DNA of 64,000 nucleotides from Pontibacter russatus. GTDB taxonomy: Bacteria > Bacteroidota > Bacteroidia > Cytophagales > Hymenobacteraceae. Where the stretch lies: the NCBI RefSeq assembly GCF_009931655.1, contig NZ_CP047984.1:2064501-2128500 (forward strand), in the 5' to 3' direction. Below, in pieces: positions 8,258 to 16,604 of the stretch. How positions within the stretch are numbered: the stretch's first letter is position 1; every line of letters begins with the position of its first letter. The position numbers and the translations under genes are program-made. Under the pieces are notes generated by a model. It was given only the letters and a program-made list of their open reading frames with translations, made no database searches and was not told where the DNA came from.

Positions 8258-10018
8258 TCAGAACATACTTTCAATCAGCGCCCTGTGGTTCTCCATGATC
8301 ACCTTGCGCTTCACCTTCAGGGTTGGGGTGAGTTCACCGCTTTCGACGGTCCACATGTTGGGCACCAGCCTGAACTTCTTGATGCTCTCGTACTGCGCCA
8401 GCCCCTCGTTGGTTTTCTCCACCTCCCGCTTGTACTTGTCCAGCACTTCCGGGTGGGCGAGCATTTCCTCGTTGGTGGTATAGGGGATGCCTTTGTGCTG
8501 GCACCAGTCCTGCAGGCCCAGGAAGGCTGGCACAATGAGCGCCGCGGCGTATTTCTGCCCCGAACCCACCACCATGGCCTGCTCTATCACCACCGATTCC
8601 TTCAGCTTGTTCTCGATGCGCTGCGGGGCGACGTACTTGCCGCCCGAGGTCTTGAACATCTCCTTTTTGCGGTCGGTGATTTTAAGGTACCTGCCCTGCA
8701 CCATCTCCCCGATGTCGCCGGTGTGGAACCAGCCATCCTTGTCGATCACCTCCTCGGTCAGTTCCGGTTTTTTGTAGTAGCCCTTCATGATGTGCGGCCC
8801 GCGGGTCAGTATCTCGCTATCCTCTTCGGCTATCCTCACCTCTACGCCCTCGATGGGCAAGCCCACCGTTCCAATCATGTTGTTCTCCGGCTCAAAGCGG
8901 TTCACGGCAATCACCGGGGAGGTCTCCGTCAGGCCGTAGCCCTCCATCACGCGTATGTTGGCAGACCAGAACACCCGCGCCAGGCGCGGCTGCAGGGCGG
9001 CCCCGCCCGAGACAATCACTTTGATGTTGCCTCCCAGCGCCTCGCGCCACTTGCTGAAGATGAGCTTGTTGGCCAGCGCCAGTTGCTGGTTATACCACCA
9101 GCCCTGGTCTTTCTGCGTGTCGTATTTCAATCCAAGTTCCAGCGCCCAGAAGAACAGCTTGCGCTTCACGCCTGTCAGTTCCATGCCCTTGGCCACAATC
9201 TTGTCATAAACCTTCTCGAGCAGGCGCGGCACCGTGGTGAATATATGGGGCTGCACCTCCTTCAGGTTGTCGGCCACTTTCTCGATGCTCTCGGCATAGT
9301 AAATAGAGACGCCGATCCTGAAGTACATATACAGCAGCATGCGCTCGAACACGTGGCAGAGCGGCAAAAAGCTCAGCGCCCGGTGCGTGTGGTCTACCGG
9401 CACGATGGGCAGCACGCCCTGCACGTTGCTCACCAGGTTGTGGTGCGTCAGCATAACACCCTTGGGGTGGCCGGTGGTGCCGGAGGTATATATAATCGTC
9501 AGCACGTCCTCTGGCTCCACGGCTGCCTTCAGCGGCTCCAGTTGCTGCACATTCCCGCCCTGGCCCAGTTCCAGCACTTCTTTCCAGTTGCGAGCGCCCT
9601 TCACCTCATCAAAGGTATATATATCCTGCAGGCCAGCCATTCCGATTGTGGCCGCTGTCACTCTGTTGTAGAGCGGGGCGTCCGCCACGAAGATCACCTT
9701 TACCTCCGCGTCGTTCAGGATGTAGCGGTAATCCTCCTCCGTGATGGTAGGGTACAGCGGCACGCTGATAGCGCCAATCTGCTGTATACCAAAGTCGACG
9801 AACACCCACTCCGGGCGGTTAAAGGAGACGATGGCCACTTTGTCGCCTTTCCCTATCCCCAGTTTCAACAAGCCGAGGCTCACCTGGTTGGCACAGTCCT
9901 GCACTTGCTGGGTGCTGTATTTTTGCCAGGTGCCGTCTATTTTACCAGCCAGGCAGTCGGGTTTCGGAAAGTGCTGCTGCTGGAAGGGCAGCAGATCGAA
10001 GGTTCGGCTAATGTTCAT
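8258..10018 (-). CDS. Long-chain acyl-CoA synthetase (AMP-forming)
   Basis: 586 aa adenylate-forming enzyme that activates free fatty acids to acyl-CoA. Visible core motifs are the P-loop-like YTSGTTGHPKGVMLTHHN, GYGLTETSPV, WFHTGDIGE and LKITDRKKEMFKTSGGKYV with its C-terminal hinge. I start it at the ATG at 10018 (protein begins MNISRTFDLL); the upstream 22 codons are unlike the family. It is separated from the MarR gene by about 240 bp of sequence with no gene, so it may have its own promoter. It feeds the beta-oxidation block on the same strand. Confidence 0.9.
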   Translation of the reverse strand: MNISRTFDLLPFQQQHFPKPDCLAGKIDGTWQKYSTQQVQDCANQVSLGLLKLGIGKGDKVAIVSFNRPEWVFVDFGIQQIGAISVPLYPTITEEDYRYILNDAEVKVIFVADAPLYNRVTAATIGMAGLQDIYTFDEVKGARNWKEVLELGQGGNVQQLEPLKAAVEPEDVLTIIYTSGTTGHPKGVMLTHHNLVSNVQGVLPIVPVDHTHRALSFLPLCHVFERMLLYMYFRIGVSIYYAESIEKVADNLKEVQPHIFTTVPRLLEKVYDKIVAKGMELTGVKRKLFFWALELGLKYDTQKDQGWWYNQQLALANKLIFSKWREALGGNIKVIVSGGAALQPRLARVFWSANIRVMEGYGLTETSPVIAVNRFEPENNMIGTVGLPIEGVEVRIAEEDSEILTRGPHIMKGYYKKPELTEEVIDKDGWFHTGDIGEMVQGRYLKITDRKKEMFKTSGGKYVAPQRIENKLKESVVIEQAMVVGSGQKYAAALIVPAFLGLQDWCQHKGIPYTTNEEMLAHPEVLDKYKREVEKTNEGLAQYESIKKFRLVPNMWTVESGELTPTLKVKRKVIMENHRALIESMF

Positions 10019-10236
10019 GTCGCGGAGCTTAGGAGAATCACTGAAATATACCAGGTGCCGGTAAAGGGCTGCAAGCCGAGCCACCAGGCTGGTGCGTGTT
10101 CTATATGCATTTTAACCAATTTTTCTATATCCGCCACGTTTCCCGGCACAAATATTTACCGCAGCTTATATGTTATGGCCCATGATTTATTTTGCCGATG
10201 TGGGTGCCGCTGCTCTGCGTAAAACCAAAATTTAAG

Positions 10237-10244
10237 TATTTTTG
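10237..10244 (+). promoter_or_regulatory. Candidate -7 box (TATTTTTG)
   Basis: This matches TAnnTTTG 18 bp before the chosen ATG at 10263 and would give a very short leader. No -33 element is evident. Confidence 0.35.
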
Positions 10245-10262
10245 ACTTTTCCGGATACCCCT

Positions 10263-11423
10263 ATGAACCTGTCCATCTTTTTTGAGCCGCTGAACGAAGA
10301 CGTTTTCGCCCCCCTGAACAAGCCGCGCACGCTGGGCTTTTACACCAGCCGCTTTGTGAGCAAGTTCCCGGACTGGCGCAGCGCCGATATCGCGATCCTT
10401 GGGGTGGACGAGGCCAGGGGCTGCCAGGAAGACGCCCCCGCACCCAGTGCCGCCACCTCGGCGGCGCGCGCCGTGCGCCAGCGCCTCTACGGCCTGACCA
10501 AGGGAACCGGCCGCTGCCGTCTGGTCGACCTGGGCAACCTGCGCCCCGGCATTACGCTGGAAGACACGTACCTGCGCCTGAAGGAGATTGTGGAGGTGCT
10601 GCTCTCGCACAACACCATCCCGGTCATCATCGGCGGCTCGCAGGACCTGGAGTATGGCCAGTACCTGGGTTACGAGCACCTGGAGCGCGCCGTGAACATG
10701 GTGACCATCGACAGCAGCGTGGACATGACGGAGGAGGCCGAGGCCATGCCGAACAGGAAGCAGCTGCGCCGGATTCTGATGCACGAGCCCAATTACCTGT
10801 TCAGCCTGGGGCAGATCGGTTACCAGTCGTACCTGGTGGAGCCGGAGGTGCTGGCGACACTGGAGAAGCTGCACTTCGAGGCTCACCGCGTGGGCGAGGT
10901 GCACCAGAAAGTGCAGGAGATGGAGCCGGTGGTGCGCATCGCCGACCTGCTCACGTTCGATATATCCGCCATCCGCCACCAGGACGCGCCCGGCTACCAG
11001 CCCGCCAACCCGTTCGGGCTGACGGGCGAGGAAGCCTGCCAGCTCTGCTGGTACGCCGGCCTCAACGATAACCTGACCTCCCTGGGTATATATGAGTATG
11101 ACCCCAGCCTCGACAACCGCGACCTCACGGCCATGACCGTCGCCACCATGATCTGGTATTTTGTGGAGGGCTTCTACCACCGGAAAAATGAGCGGGACTT
11201 CAGCAGCAAACAGTTTACCAAATACGCCGTGGCCTTTAACAGCGACCCCGGACGGATGGTGTTTTACAAGAGCCGGAACGGCGAGAAGTGGTGGCTGGAG
11301 GTAGAGCCGCTCAGCAGCGACAAGGCCAGCCGCATCGTGCCCTGCAGCTACGAAGACTACCTGCAAGCCATCGAGGGCGAGGTGCCCAACCGCTGGATCA
11401 TGACGCAGGCCAGGATTGGATGA
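10263..11423 (+). CDS. Arginase/formimidoylglutamase-fold protein with altered metal ligands
   Basis: 386 aa ureohydrolase-fold protein. The segments that should carry the manganese ligands are recognisable but changed. The loop usually reading GGxH is GGSQDLEYG, the usual DAHxD strand is TIDSSVDM, and the usual SxDxDxxDP segment is LTFDISAIRHQDAPG. With the key histidines and aspartates replaced it is unlikely to be a standard dinuclear Mn hydrolase; a structural, regulatory or different catalytic role is possible. The C-terminal ~90 residues (KSRNGEKWWLEVEP...) form an extra module. I prefer the ATG at 10263 (MNLSIFFEPL) over the TTG seven codons earlier. It has no operon partner. Confidence 0.7.
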   Translation: MNLSIFFEPLNEDVFAPLNKPRTLGFYTSRFVSKFPDWRSADIAILGVDEARGCQEDAPAPSAATSAARAVRQRLYGLTKGTGRCRLVDLGNLRPGITLEDTYLRLKEIVEVLLSHNTIPVIIGGSQDLEYGQYLGYEHLERAVNMVTIDSSVDMTEEAEAMPNRKQLRRILMHEPNYLFSLGQIGYQSYLVEPEVLATLEKLHFEAHRVGEVHQKVQEMEPVVRIADLLTFDISAIRHQDAPGYQPANPFGLTGEEACQLCWYAGLNDNLTSLGIYEYDPSLDNRDLTAMTVATMIWYFVEGFYHRKNERDFSSKQFTKYAVAFNSDPGRMVFYKSRNGEKWWLEVEPLSSDKASRIVPCSYEDYLQAIEGEVPNRWIMTQARIG

Positions 11424-11597
11424 TCTGGAAACTTGGAGATGAGGAGATGTGAAAATTTGGAGATGTGGAATTATAGAAATTCAGAGATGGGGAATTAGTA
11501 AATGTAAGGATATATAAACAGTCGATTTGGTTAAAAAGTGAGTAAATATTCCAATCTCCACATCTTCAAATTTACAAACCTCCAAATTCCCAAATCT
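11424..11597. repeat. Inverted repeat tract of GGAGATGTG-type units
   Basis: The left part (11424-11500) holds repeated units such as GGAGATGAGGAGATGTG and AATTTGGAGATGTGG. The right part (11549-11597) holds their reverse complement (CCAATCTCCACATCTTC, CCTCCAAATTCCC). Together they fill the gap before the cytochrome b5-like gene. This is a low-complexity intergenic repeat, probably dispersed in the genome. Confidence 0.55.
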
Positions 11598-11601
11598 ATA
11601 T

Positions 11602-11862
11602 ATGGCCTTACCCGAGTACACCCTACAGCAGCTGGCTTCGCGCAACGGGCAGGACCGCGACGAGATATGGGTGGCATACAAAGGCGTGATATATGACGTC
11701 CGGAAGTCGAGGCTGTGGCGCAACGGCAGGCACTACGAGCACTGGGCCGGGCAGGACCTGACGGAGGAACTAAGCGACGCCCCGCACACCGATCACGTCT
11801 TCGACAAGTTTGAGGCCGTCGGCATTGTGAAAAATTCCGTTTACAGGATGGAGGGGCCCTAG
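11602..11862 (+). CDS. Small cytochrome b5-like heme/steroid-binding domain protein
   Basis: 86 aa, a single cytochrome b5-fold domain. It opens with YTLQQLASRNGQDRDEIWVA and has the strand YKGVIYDVRKSRLW. The region LWRNGRHYEHWAGQDLTEEL followed by APHTDHVFDKF contains the expected heme-side histidines; the classical HPGG is replaced, as in the predicted heme/steroid-binding branch. No signal peptide or membrane anchor is seen, so it is cytosolic. The redox partner is unknown. It stands between the arginase-like gene and the amino-sugar kinase, after a repeat-rich gap. Confidence 0.8.
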   Translation: MALPEYTLQQLASRNGQDRDEIWVAYKGVIYDVRKSRLWRNGRHYEHWAGQDLTEELSDAPHTDHVFDKFEAVGIVKNSVYRMEGP

Positions 11863-11928
11863 ACAAAGCCACTCCGTAAAAATTATTATCTTGGCAGATG
11901 AATTAAATTCAATAAACCATATACGAGT

Positions 11929-12792
11929 ATGATATTAATAGCTGACAGCGGCTCAACTAAAACTGACTGGCGCATGATGGACGCCTCAGGCGTTCATGAA
12001 CAGGTATATACCGCAGGCATCAACCCGCAGTATATAGACGCCGTTCAGATATACAGCATCTTTGAGGCAGAGCTGCTCCCCAACCTGCAGGAGAAAAACC
12101 CAACCATAATCTATTACTACGGCGCCGGCTGCAGCTCCCCGGACCGAAACCTGCGCGTGGAGCAGGCCCTGCGAAAGGCGTTCCCGAACAGCGAGGTACA
12201 CGTGGACCACGACCTGCTGGCGGCGGCGCGCGCGCTGTGCGGCCACAAGCCGGGAGTGGCCTGCATTCTGGGGACCGGTTCCAACTCGTGCCTCTACGAC
12301 GGCAAGAACATTGTGGATAACGTGCCCTCGCTGGGCTTCCTGATGGGAGACGAAGGCAGCGGCGCTTACCTGGGCAAAATGCTGATCAGGGCGTACCTGT
12401 ACCGCGAGCTGCCCGAGGAGTTGGCCACCTCGCTCAAGAATCGCTACAACCTCACCAAAGACGGCATCCTGGACGCGGTGTACTACTCCGACATGCCGAG
12501 CACCTACCTGGCCACTTTCGCCAAGTTCATGAGCGACAAGCGCAAAGATCCGGTCATACATGCCATGATCTACCAGAACTTCGATGAGTTTTTCGAGCGC
12601 CAGGTGTGCAAGTACAAGGGCTACACCGAAGTGCCCGTCAACTTTGTGGGGTCTATCGCTTACCACTTCTCCGACACACTGCACCAGGTGGCCAAGAAAT
12701 ACGGCGCACATATCGGCACCATCATCACCAGCCCGAGCGAAGGCCTGATCGCCTACCACCTGGAGCTCATGGCAAAGAACCAGAACCAGTAA
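11929..12792 (+). CDS. BadF/BadG-type amino-sugar kinase (GlcNAc or MurNAc kinase)
   Basis: 287 aa ATPase of the ASKHA fold. The phosphate-1 loop is IADSGSTKTDW (residues 4-14), the second nucleotide-binding stretch is CILGTGSNSCLYDG and a third glycine motif is FLMGDEGSGAYLG. The family phosphorylates N-acetylglucosamine or N-acetylmuramic acid. Its position about 100 bp upstream of murQ on the same strand points to a peptidoglycan-recycling pair, in which the kinase makes MurNAc-6-phosphate for the etherase. The exact substrate is inference from context. Confidence 0.8.
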   Translation: MILIADSGSTKTDWRMMDASGVHEQVYTAGINPQYIDAVQIYSIFEAELLPNLQEKNPTIIYYYGAGCSSPDRNLRVEQALRKAFPNSEVHVDHDLLAAARALCGHKPGVACILGTGSNSCLYDGKNIVDNVPSLGFLMGDEGSGAYLGKMLIRAYLYRELPEELATSLKNRYNLTKDGILDAVYYSDMPSTYLATFAKFMSDKRKDPVIHAMIYQNFDEFFERQVCKYKGYTEVPVNFVGSIAYHFSDTLHQVAKKYGAHIGTIITSPSEGLIAYHLELMAKNQNQ

Positions 12793-12895
12793 GCGCGGCA
12801 GGCTGAGAAAAAGGCAAGGGGATTGCGAATATACATTCCCGTATCCTTTGTCCCTCCTCCCATTCGTAATTCATCATTCTTAATTCGTCATCAAC

Positions 12896-13708
12896 TTGTC
12901 TACCACCGAATCAGCATCGAACTATAACAGCCTGGAGCAGATGAGTGTGCGCGAGCTGTTGCAGAACATCAACCGCGAAGACCAGACCGTGCCGCAGGCA
13001 GTGGCCAAAGCCATTCCGCAGTTGGAGGCGTTGGTGGAAGCCACCGTGAAAAAACTGGCGAACGGCGGCAGGCTGTTCTATATAGGCGCCGGCACCAGTG
13101 GCCGCCTGGGTGTGGTGGACGCCTCGGAGTGCCCCCCCACTTATGGCGTGCCGCACGGCATGGTGGTGGGCCTGATTGCGGGCGGCGACGGCGCCATCCG
13201 CAAGGCCGTGGAGTTCGCGGAGGACGACCCGGACCAAGCGTGGAAGGACCTGCAGGCGCACAACATCTCAGACAAAGACATTGTGGTGGGCATTGCCGCC
13301 TCGGGCCGTACGCCCTATGTCATCGGGGGGCTGCAGGCCTGCCGGCGGCACGGCATCGCCACCGGGTGCATTGTTTGCAACGCAGGAAGCGCCGTGGCCG
13401 CCGAAGCCGACTACCCTGTAGAGGTGCTGACCGGGCCGGAGTTTGTGACGGGCAGCACCCGCATGAAGGCAGGCACGGGCCAAAAGCTGGCGCTTAACAT
13501 GCTCACAACGGCCACTATGGTGCGGCTTGGCCACGTGAAAGGCAACAAGATGGTGGATATGCAGCTCTCGAACCACAAACTCGTGGACAGGGGCATCCGC
13601 ATGGTGATGGAGGAGCTCAACCTGCCCTACAACGAGGCGGGCGCTCTGCTCAAAAAATTCGACAGCGTGCGTGCCGCCACGGAAGCCTTCAGACACAAGA
13701 AGGCATAG
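12896..13708 (+). CDS. murQ: N-acetylmuramic acid 6-phosphate etherase
   Basis: 270 aa SIS-domain lyase that cleaves the lactyl ether of MurNAc-6-phosphate to GlcNAc-6-phosphate and D-lactate. The MurQ signatures are almost complete: FYIGAGTSGRLGVVDASEC, PPTYGVPHG, GIAASGRTPYVIGGL and VTGSTRMKAGTGQKLALNML. An in-frame TAA lies 15 bp upstream of the TTG at 12896, so a TTG start giving MSTTESASNY is the best fit. The next ATG would remove conserved N-terminal residues. It forms a likely recycling operon with the upstream kinase and ends at the 64-bp palindrome. Confidence 0.93.
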   Translation: MSTTESASNYNSLEQMSVRELLQNINREDQTVPQAVAKAIPQLEALVEATVKKLANGGRLFYIGAGTSGRLGVVDASECPPTYGVPHGMVVGLIAGGDGAIRKAVEFAEDDPDQAWKDLQAHNISDKDIVVGIAASGRTPYVIGGLQACRRHGIATGCIVCNAGSAVAAEADYPVEVLTGPEFVTGSTRMKAGTGQKLALNMLTTATMVRLGHVKGNKMVDMQLSNHKLVDRGIRMVMEELNLPYNEAGALLKKFDSVRAATEAFRHKKA

Positions 13709-13717
13709 ACAGCACAC

Positions 13718-13781
13718 AGGGCTATATATGAGACGGGCCGCCGGGGCAATTGCCCCGGCGGCCCGTCTCATATATAGCCCT
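13718..13781. terminator. Perfect 64-bp palindrome, probable bidirectional terminator
   Basis: Each arm is 32 bp with no mismatch and no loop; the centre is GCAATTGC at 13746-13753. The arms combine a GC-rich core (GGGCCGCCGGGG) with TATATA near the outer end. It lies exactly between the convergent ends of murQ and the TPR lipoprotein gene, so a shared terminator is the simplest role. No long T-run follows on either strand. Confidence 0.75.
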
Positions 13782-13797
13782 CTCCAGCCAGGGCGGC

Positions 13798-14904
13798 TTA
13801 CTCCGGGTCTGCGGCAGTCAGGTTCTCGAGCAGCACCGAGGCGGCCTCCTTGCTCGGCACCTTGTACTCGACCACGGACCAGTCGTAGTTCAGCCTGAAC
13901 GCCGGATTCCGGAGGCCGAACAGCACTTTCGTCCTGTAATCCTCCAGTGGTTCCAGGCCCAGCGGGGTCCGTCTTTTATCAATACCTGCCTGTTTGGCCT
14001 CACTCATTTCCTTCACCAGGTAGCGCCGGGGCTTCTCGTCTTCTTCTTTGCAACTGGTGCATTTTACCGTCACAAAGGCTCTGGAGCCATACAGGTTATC
14101 ACCGGCCTGCTGGTCGAGGAGGTAGGCAACAGGCTGCGGAGCCATGCGCCCTTCCTGCACCGCTTTCGTGAGGATGTCTTTGAAATCATATCCCTTGCGG
14201 GCCTTGGTCTGCCGCTGAATCACGATGCTGAAGCGGGGTAGTTGCTCCAGGGTGTCGGCCACGCCAATCAGGTTCTCGCCGGGGTAGCCGTACTCCTCAA
14301 TCCAGGCCAGCAGGTTTTCAACATTGGCGTTCTCTATTTCCCGGATGGTGTCGCCGTGCGCGCGCAGGCCGCCTTCCGACATCCGGAAGTAGGCATCGCG
14401 GGCATATAGCTCGTCGAGGTCGGCGCGCAGCTCTTTGTTCAGCGTTTCCTCAAACTTGCTGCGGAGTTTCGGGTACCGGCGCTCCAGTTTCCTCCATTCC
14501 TTGGTCATGCGCAGCGAGTCGAACACCTGCTGCCGCTCCAGATACTCCAGGCTCACGCCCTTCAGCACCAGTTGTTCCAGGTAGCCGACGGCCTGCTCTT
14601 CGTCCTGCAGTTGCACCGCGCTGACGGCGGCGTTGTAGTAATCGCGGGCAAAGGCGGAAGGCACCGAGACAAAAGCCTGTTCGTAGGCCGTGAGCGCTTC
14701 GTCGTACTCCCCGCGCACGATGTTCAGCTCCGCCACGTTGATGATGGGGTGGTACACTTCGGTATAATCCGGCGTGCCCTCGAATTCTGGCATATCGGTG
14801 CTGGCACAGGCACCAAGGCCGAGGACCAGCAACACGTAAAGCAGGGTGTAGAAGGCTGAGGCGGGAGTAGCAAGGATTTTGCCGTTGGCTGGGTTTGGAA
14901 GCAT
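13798..14904 (-). CDS. TPR-containing lipoprotein of unknown function
   Basis: 368 aa. An N-terminal hydrophobic segment ends in the lipobox LGLGAC, so the mature protein should be lipidated at the Cys near residue 33. Two or three tetratricopeptide-like helical pairs follow: NVAELNIVRGEYDEALTAYE and DYYNAAVSAVQLQDEEQAVG. The C-terminal half has no recognised domain but contains a CTSC pair, which could bind a metal or form a disulfide. It is likely an envelope protein. The gene is convergent with murQ across the palindrome. I do not recognise an orthologous group. Confidence 0.7.
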   Translation of the reverse strand: MLPNPANGKILATPASAFYTLLYVLLVLGLGACASTDMPEFEGTPDYTEVYHPIINVAELNIVRGEYDEALTAYEQAFVSVPSAFARDYYNAAVSAVQLQDEEQAVGYLEQLVLKGVSLEYLERQQVFDSLRMTKEWRKLERRYPKLRSKFEETLNKELRADLDELYARDAYFRMSEGGLRAHGDTIREIENANVENLLAWIEEYGYPGENLIGVADTLEQLPRFSIVIQRQTKARKGYDFKDILTKAVQEGRMAPQPVAYLLDQQAGDNLYGSRAFVTVKCTSCKEEDEKPRRYLVKEMSEAKQAGIDKRRTPLGLEPLEDYRTKVLFGLRNPAFRLNYDWSVVEYKVPSKEAASVLLENLTAADPE

Positions 14905-15006
14905 AGCAAATAAAGATGTAACGAAACTACAAGTATAACATTATACTTTCTAAATAGCACTCTGCCCAAAACAGTTCCGGCCCCGGCTGGCGCTATGCCC
15001 CTTAGG

Positions 15007-15014
15007 TAAATTTG
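15007..15014 (+). promoter_or_regulatory. Candidate -7 box (TAAATTTG)
   Basis: This matches TAnnTTTG, 138 bp before the ATG at 15152. There is no clear -33 box, and the implied leader of about 130 nt is long. Confidence 0.25.
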
Positions 15015-15151
15015 AGACGCTGCCGACTGCTGTTTCAAGGACGAAATGTGGCCCGGTGGCTGCAAAAGAGCCGCTAAAGGCTCAACTTTGCGGCTGCCTT
15101 TGCAGTACATGGAGCAAGGGCACCCGCGCACCGGCTTTACCTTTTATTTTT

Positions 15152-15721
15152 ATGCACACCATCGAACCGTTCTACAACTGGCTGGACCAGTATACTGCAG
15201 CCGACGACCCGCGCTCGCCGCTGTACGGCGCCGAGAACAACCTCCTGCAGTACACCAACACCATTTACGGGTACTACATCCACCCGCAGTGGGACGACAT
15301 GGAGTCAGAGACGCTCTTTCTAAAGATATTGTATGCTGATTATGACCTGAGCTTCGCCATCATCGAGTTTATCGGGGAGTGGAACGACACGCTCCACAAC
15401 GACATCATGCACCTGAAGCGCAACATCATCGACCCGCTGGTACACGAGGGCATCCACCGGTTCATCATCATCGGCGAGAATGTGTTCAATTTCCACGGCT
15501 CCGACGACGCTTATTACGAGGAGTGGTTCGAGGATATAGAGGACGGCTGGATTGCCGCCCTGGGCTTTCAGGACTTTGTGATGAGCGAGATGAAGAACTT
15601 TAACCTGGATTACTACATCAACTACGGCGGCCCGCTGGACGACATCCCGTGGCGCACCTTCACGCCCAAGCGCCTGTTTGCCCTTGTGAACGGCATGATA
15701 CAGAAGCGGCTGGGGCCCTAA
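15152..15721 (+). CDS. Conserved-looking hypothetical protein
   Basis: 189 aa, rich in aromatic and acidic residues, with no signal peptide or membrane segment. The ATG at 15152 (MHTIEPFYNWLDQY) is preferred because the upstream 32 codons are cysteine-rich, basic and unlike the rest. The central part alternates helices and short strands (FIIIGENVFNFHG), and the acidic YYEEWFEDIEDGW is striking. I do not recognise the family. The coding quality (GC-rich third positions, no rare codons) supports a real gene. It is convergent with the first small lipoprotein gene, with a strong hairpin between them. Confidence 0.7.
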   Translation: MHTIEPFYNWLDQYTAADDPRSPLYGAENNLLQYTNTIYGYYIHPQWDDMESETLFLKILYADYDLSFAIIEFIGEWNDTLHNDIMHLKRNIIDPLVHEGIHRFIIIGENVFNFHGSDDAYYEEWFEDIEDGWIAALGFQDFVMSEMKNFNLDYYINYGGPLDDIPWRTFTPKRLFALVNGMIQKRLGP

Positions 15722-15763
15722 GCCATATATAAGCCAGAGTTTTACATATAAAAGCAGAGGCCT

Positions 15764-15808
15764 GTATATAAAAAGGGGAGCCGGATGACGGCTCCCCTTT
15801 TTATATAC
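15764..15808. terminator. Bidirectional terminator, 19-bp perfect stem
   Basis: The left arm 15764-15782 and the right arm 15790-15808 pair perfectly around a 7-nt loop. The stem has a GGGGAGCC core flanked by A-rich and T-rich ends, so it can terminate on both strands. It sits between the convergent 15152-15721 gene and the small lipoprotein gene. Confidence 0.85.
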
Positions 15809-15827
15809 AACAAATGTGTTCTACCGG

Positions 15828-15980
15828 TTAACGGTCAACTGCGTCCTCTACTTCGTCTGCAGCCTCCTCAGCTGCATCCTCGACTTCTTCTGCGCCCTCT
15901 TCCACCGTATTCTCAGTAGAAGCGCATGACGCAAACGTTAACAGCCCTGTGGCCATCAGCATATACATTGCCTTTCTCAT
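15828..15980 (-). CDS. Small acidic lipoprotein, paralog 1 of 4
   Basis: 50 aa. The signal sequence MRKAMYMLMATGLLTFASC ends in a lipobox with Cys19. The mature part is almost only Glu, Asp, Ala and Val in repeated EE.AEEVEDA blocks, a probable amphipathic acidic helix. It is a close paralog of the 69-aa product at 16164-16373, sharing the FASC lipobox and the closing VEDAV motif. Each gene is isolated, with strong hairpins around it. The function is unknown; small acidic entericidin-like or stress lipoproteins are possible analogues. The gene is below the usual size cut-off and easily missed. Confidence 0.75.
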   Translation of the reverse strand: MRKAMYMLMATGLLTFASCASTENTVEEGAEEVEDAAEEAADEVEDAVDR

Positions 15981-16104
15981 AGTCTCTTTGTTTATGTGTT
16001 CAGATAATTAAACCGGCTGCACCTTTGCCCAGCCCTGTCTCTGAGGCTTATACGGACGTTTTAAGTATTAAGTCGTAGCCAGCTTCAATTATATGGGATA
16101 AATC

Positions 16105-16150
16105 TTTAAACCAGAAGCGGCTGCCTGAGGGCAGCCGCTTCTGGTTTAAA
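16105..16150 (-). terminator. Terminator, 21-bp perfect stem
   Basis: Arms 16105-16125 and 16130-16150 are exact reverse complements around TGAG, with an AGAAGCGGCTGCC core. It is placed 14 bp after the stop of the 69-aa lipoprotein gene. Confidence 0.8.
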
Positions 16151-16163
16151 GTGGAGTTGGGTC

Positions 16164-16373
16164 CTAATTCTCGACCGCGTCTTCTACCCCATCGGCGCCT
16201 TCCTCTACTCCGTCTCCCACTTCCTCGGCACCTTCCTCCAGGTTATCACCTGCCTCTTCGGCGCTTTCTTCCATAGTGTCACCTACTTCTTCTGCGTTAT
16301 TCTCTGTGGCAGAATCGCAGGAGGCGAAGGTGAACAGACCTGCCGCCAGCAGCATATATAATGGCTTTCTCAT
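16164..16373 (-). CDS. Small acidic lipoprotein, paralog 2 of 4
   Basis: 69 aa. The signal peptide and lipobox MRKPLYMLLAAGLFTFASC are followed by a repeat-built acidic tail of heptad-like units (EEVGDTMEESAEEAGDNLEE). The units EEAGDNLEEGAEEVGDG suggest internal duplication. It should be lipidated at Cys19 and anchored in a membrane leaflet. It is the longest member of the four-gene array and nearly identical at its start to paralog 1, so the array arose by tandem duplication. A perfect hairpin follows it. The function is unknown. Confidence 0.8.
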   Translation of the reverse strand: MRKPLYMLLAAGLFTFASCDSATENNAEEVGDTMEESAEEAGDNLEEGAEEVGDGVEEGADGVEDAVEN

Positions 16374-16436
16374 ATCCTGATAATTGTTTCTGATGTATTG
16401 TTTGAGTTATAGACGATGCGCAACACGCACTACCGC

Positions 16437-16604
16437 TTATTCAATTACGGCAGTTGTATCCATATCCTCCTGCATGTCTTCCATCTCGTCGGCAGTGTCT
16501 TCTGCCTGGTCTTCCAATTCATCTGCTCTTTCTTCTGCAGGAGAGTCGCAGGAGGCGAAGGCAAACAGGCTGCCCAGCGCAAATACATAGAGTACTTTTT
16601 TCAT
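16437..16604 (-). CDS. Small acidic lipoprotein, paralog 3 of 4
   Basis: 55 aa. The signal MKKVLYVFALGSLFAFASC carries a lipobox with Cys19, and the mature part is DSPAEERADELEDQAEDTAD followed by a Met- and Asp-rich end. The family pattern (Lys-rich start, FASC, short acidic helix) is clear although the tail sequence has diverged. It lies 63 bp upstream of paralog 2 on the same strand, so the two may share a transcript. Its small size makes it easy to overlook. Confidence 0.75.
   Translation of the reverse strand: MKKVLYVFALGSLFAFASCDSPAEERADELEDQAEDTADEMEDMQEDMDTTAVIE

Noticed and set aside
8246..10222. 658-codon open frame on the plus strand
   Set aside because: Antisense to the long-chain acyl-CoA synthetase, whose motifs are unmistakable; the plus frame has only low-complexity His/Leu/Val sequence.
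10173..11366. 397-codon minus-strand frame
   Set aside because: Antisense to the arginase-fold gene; no protein-like motif and composition typical of shadow frames.
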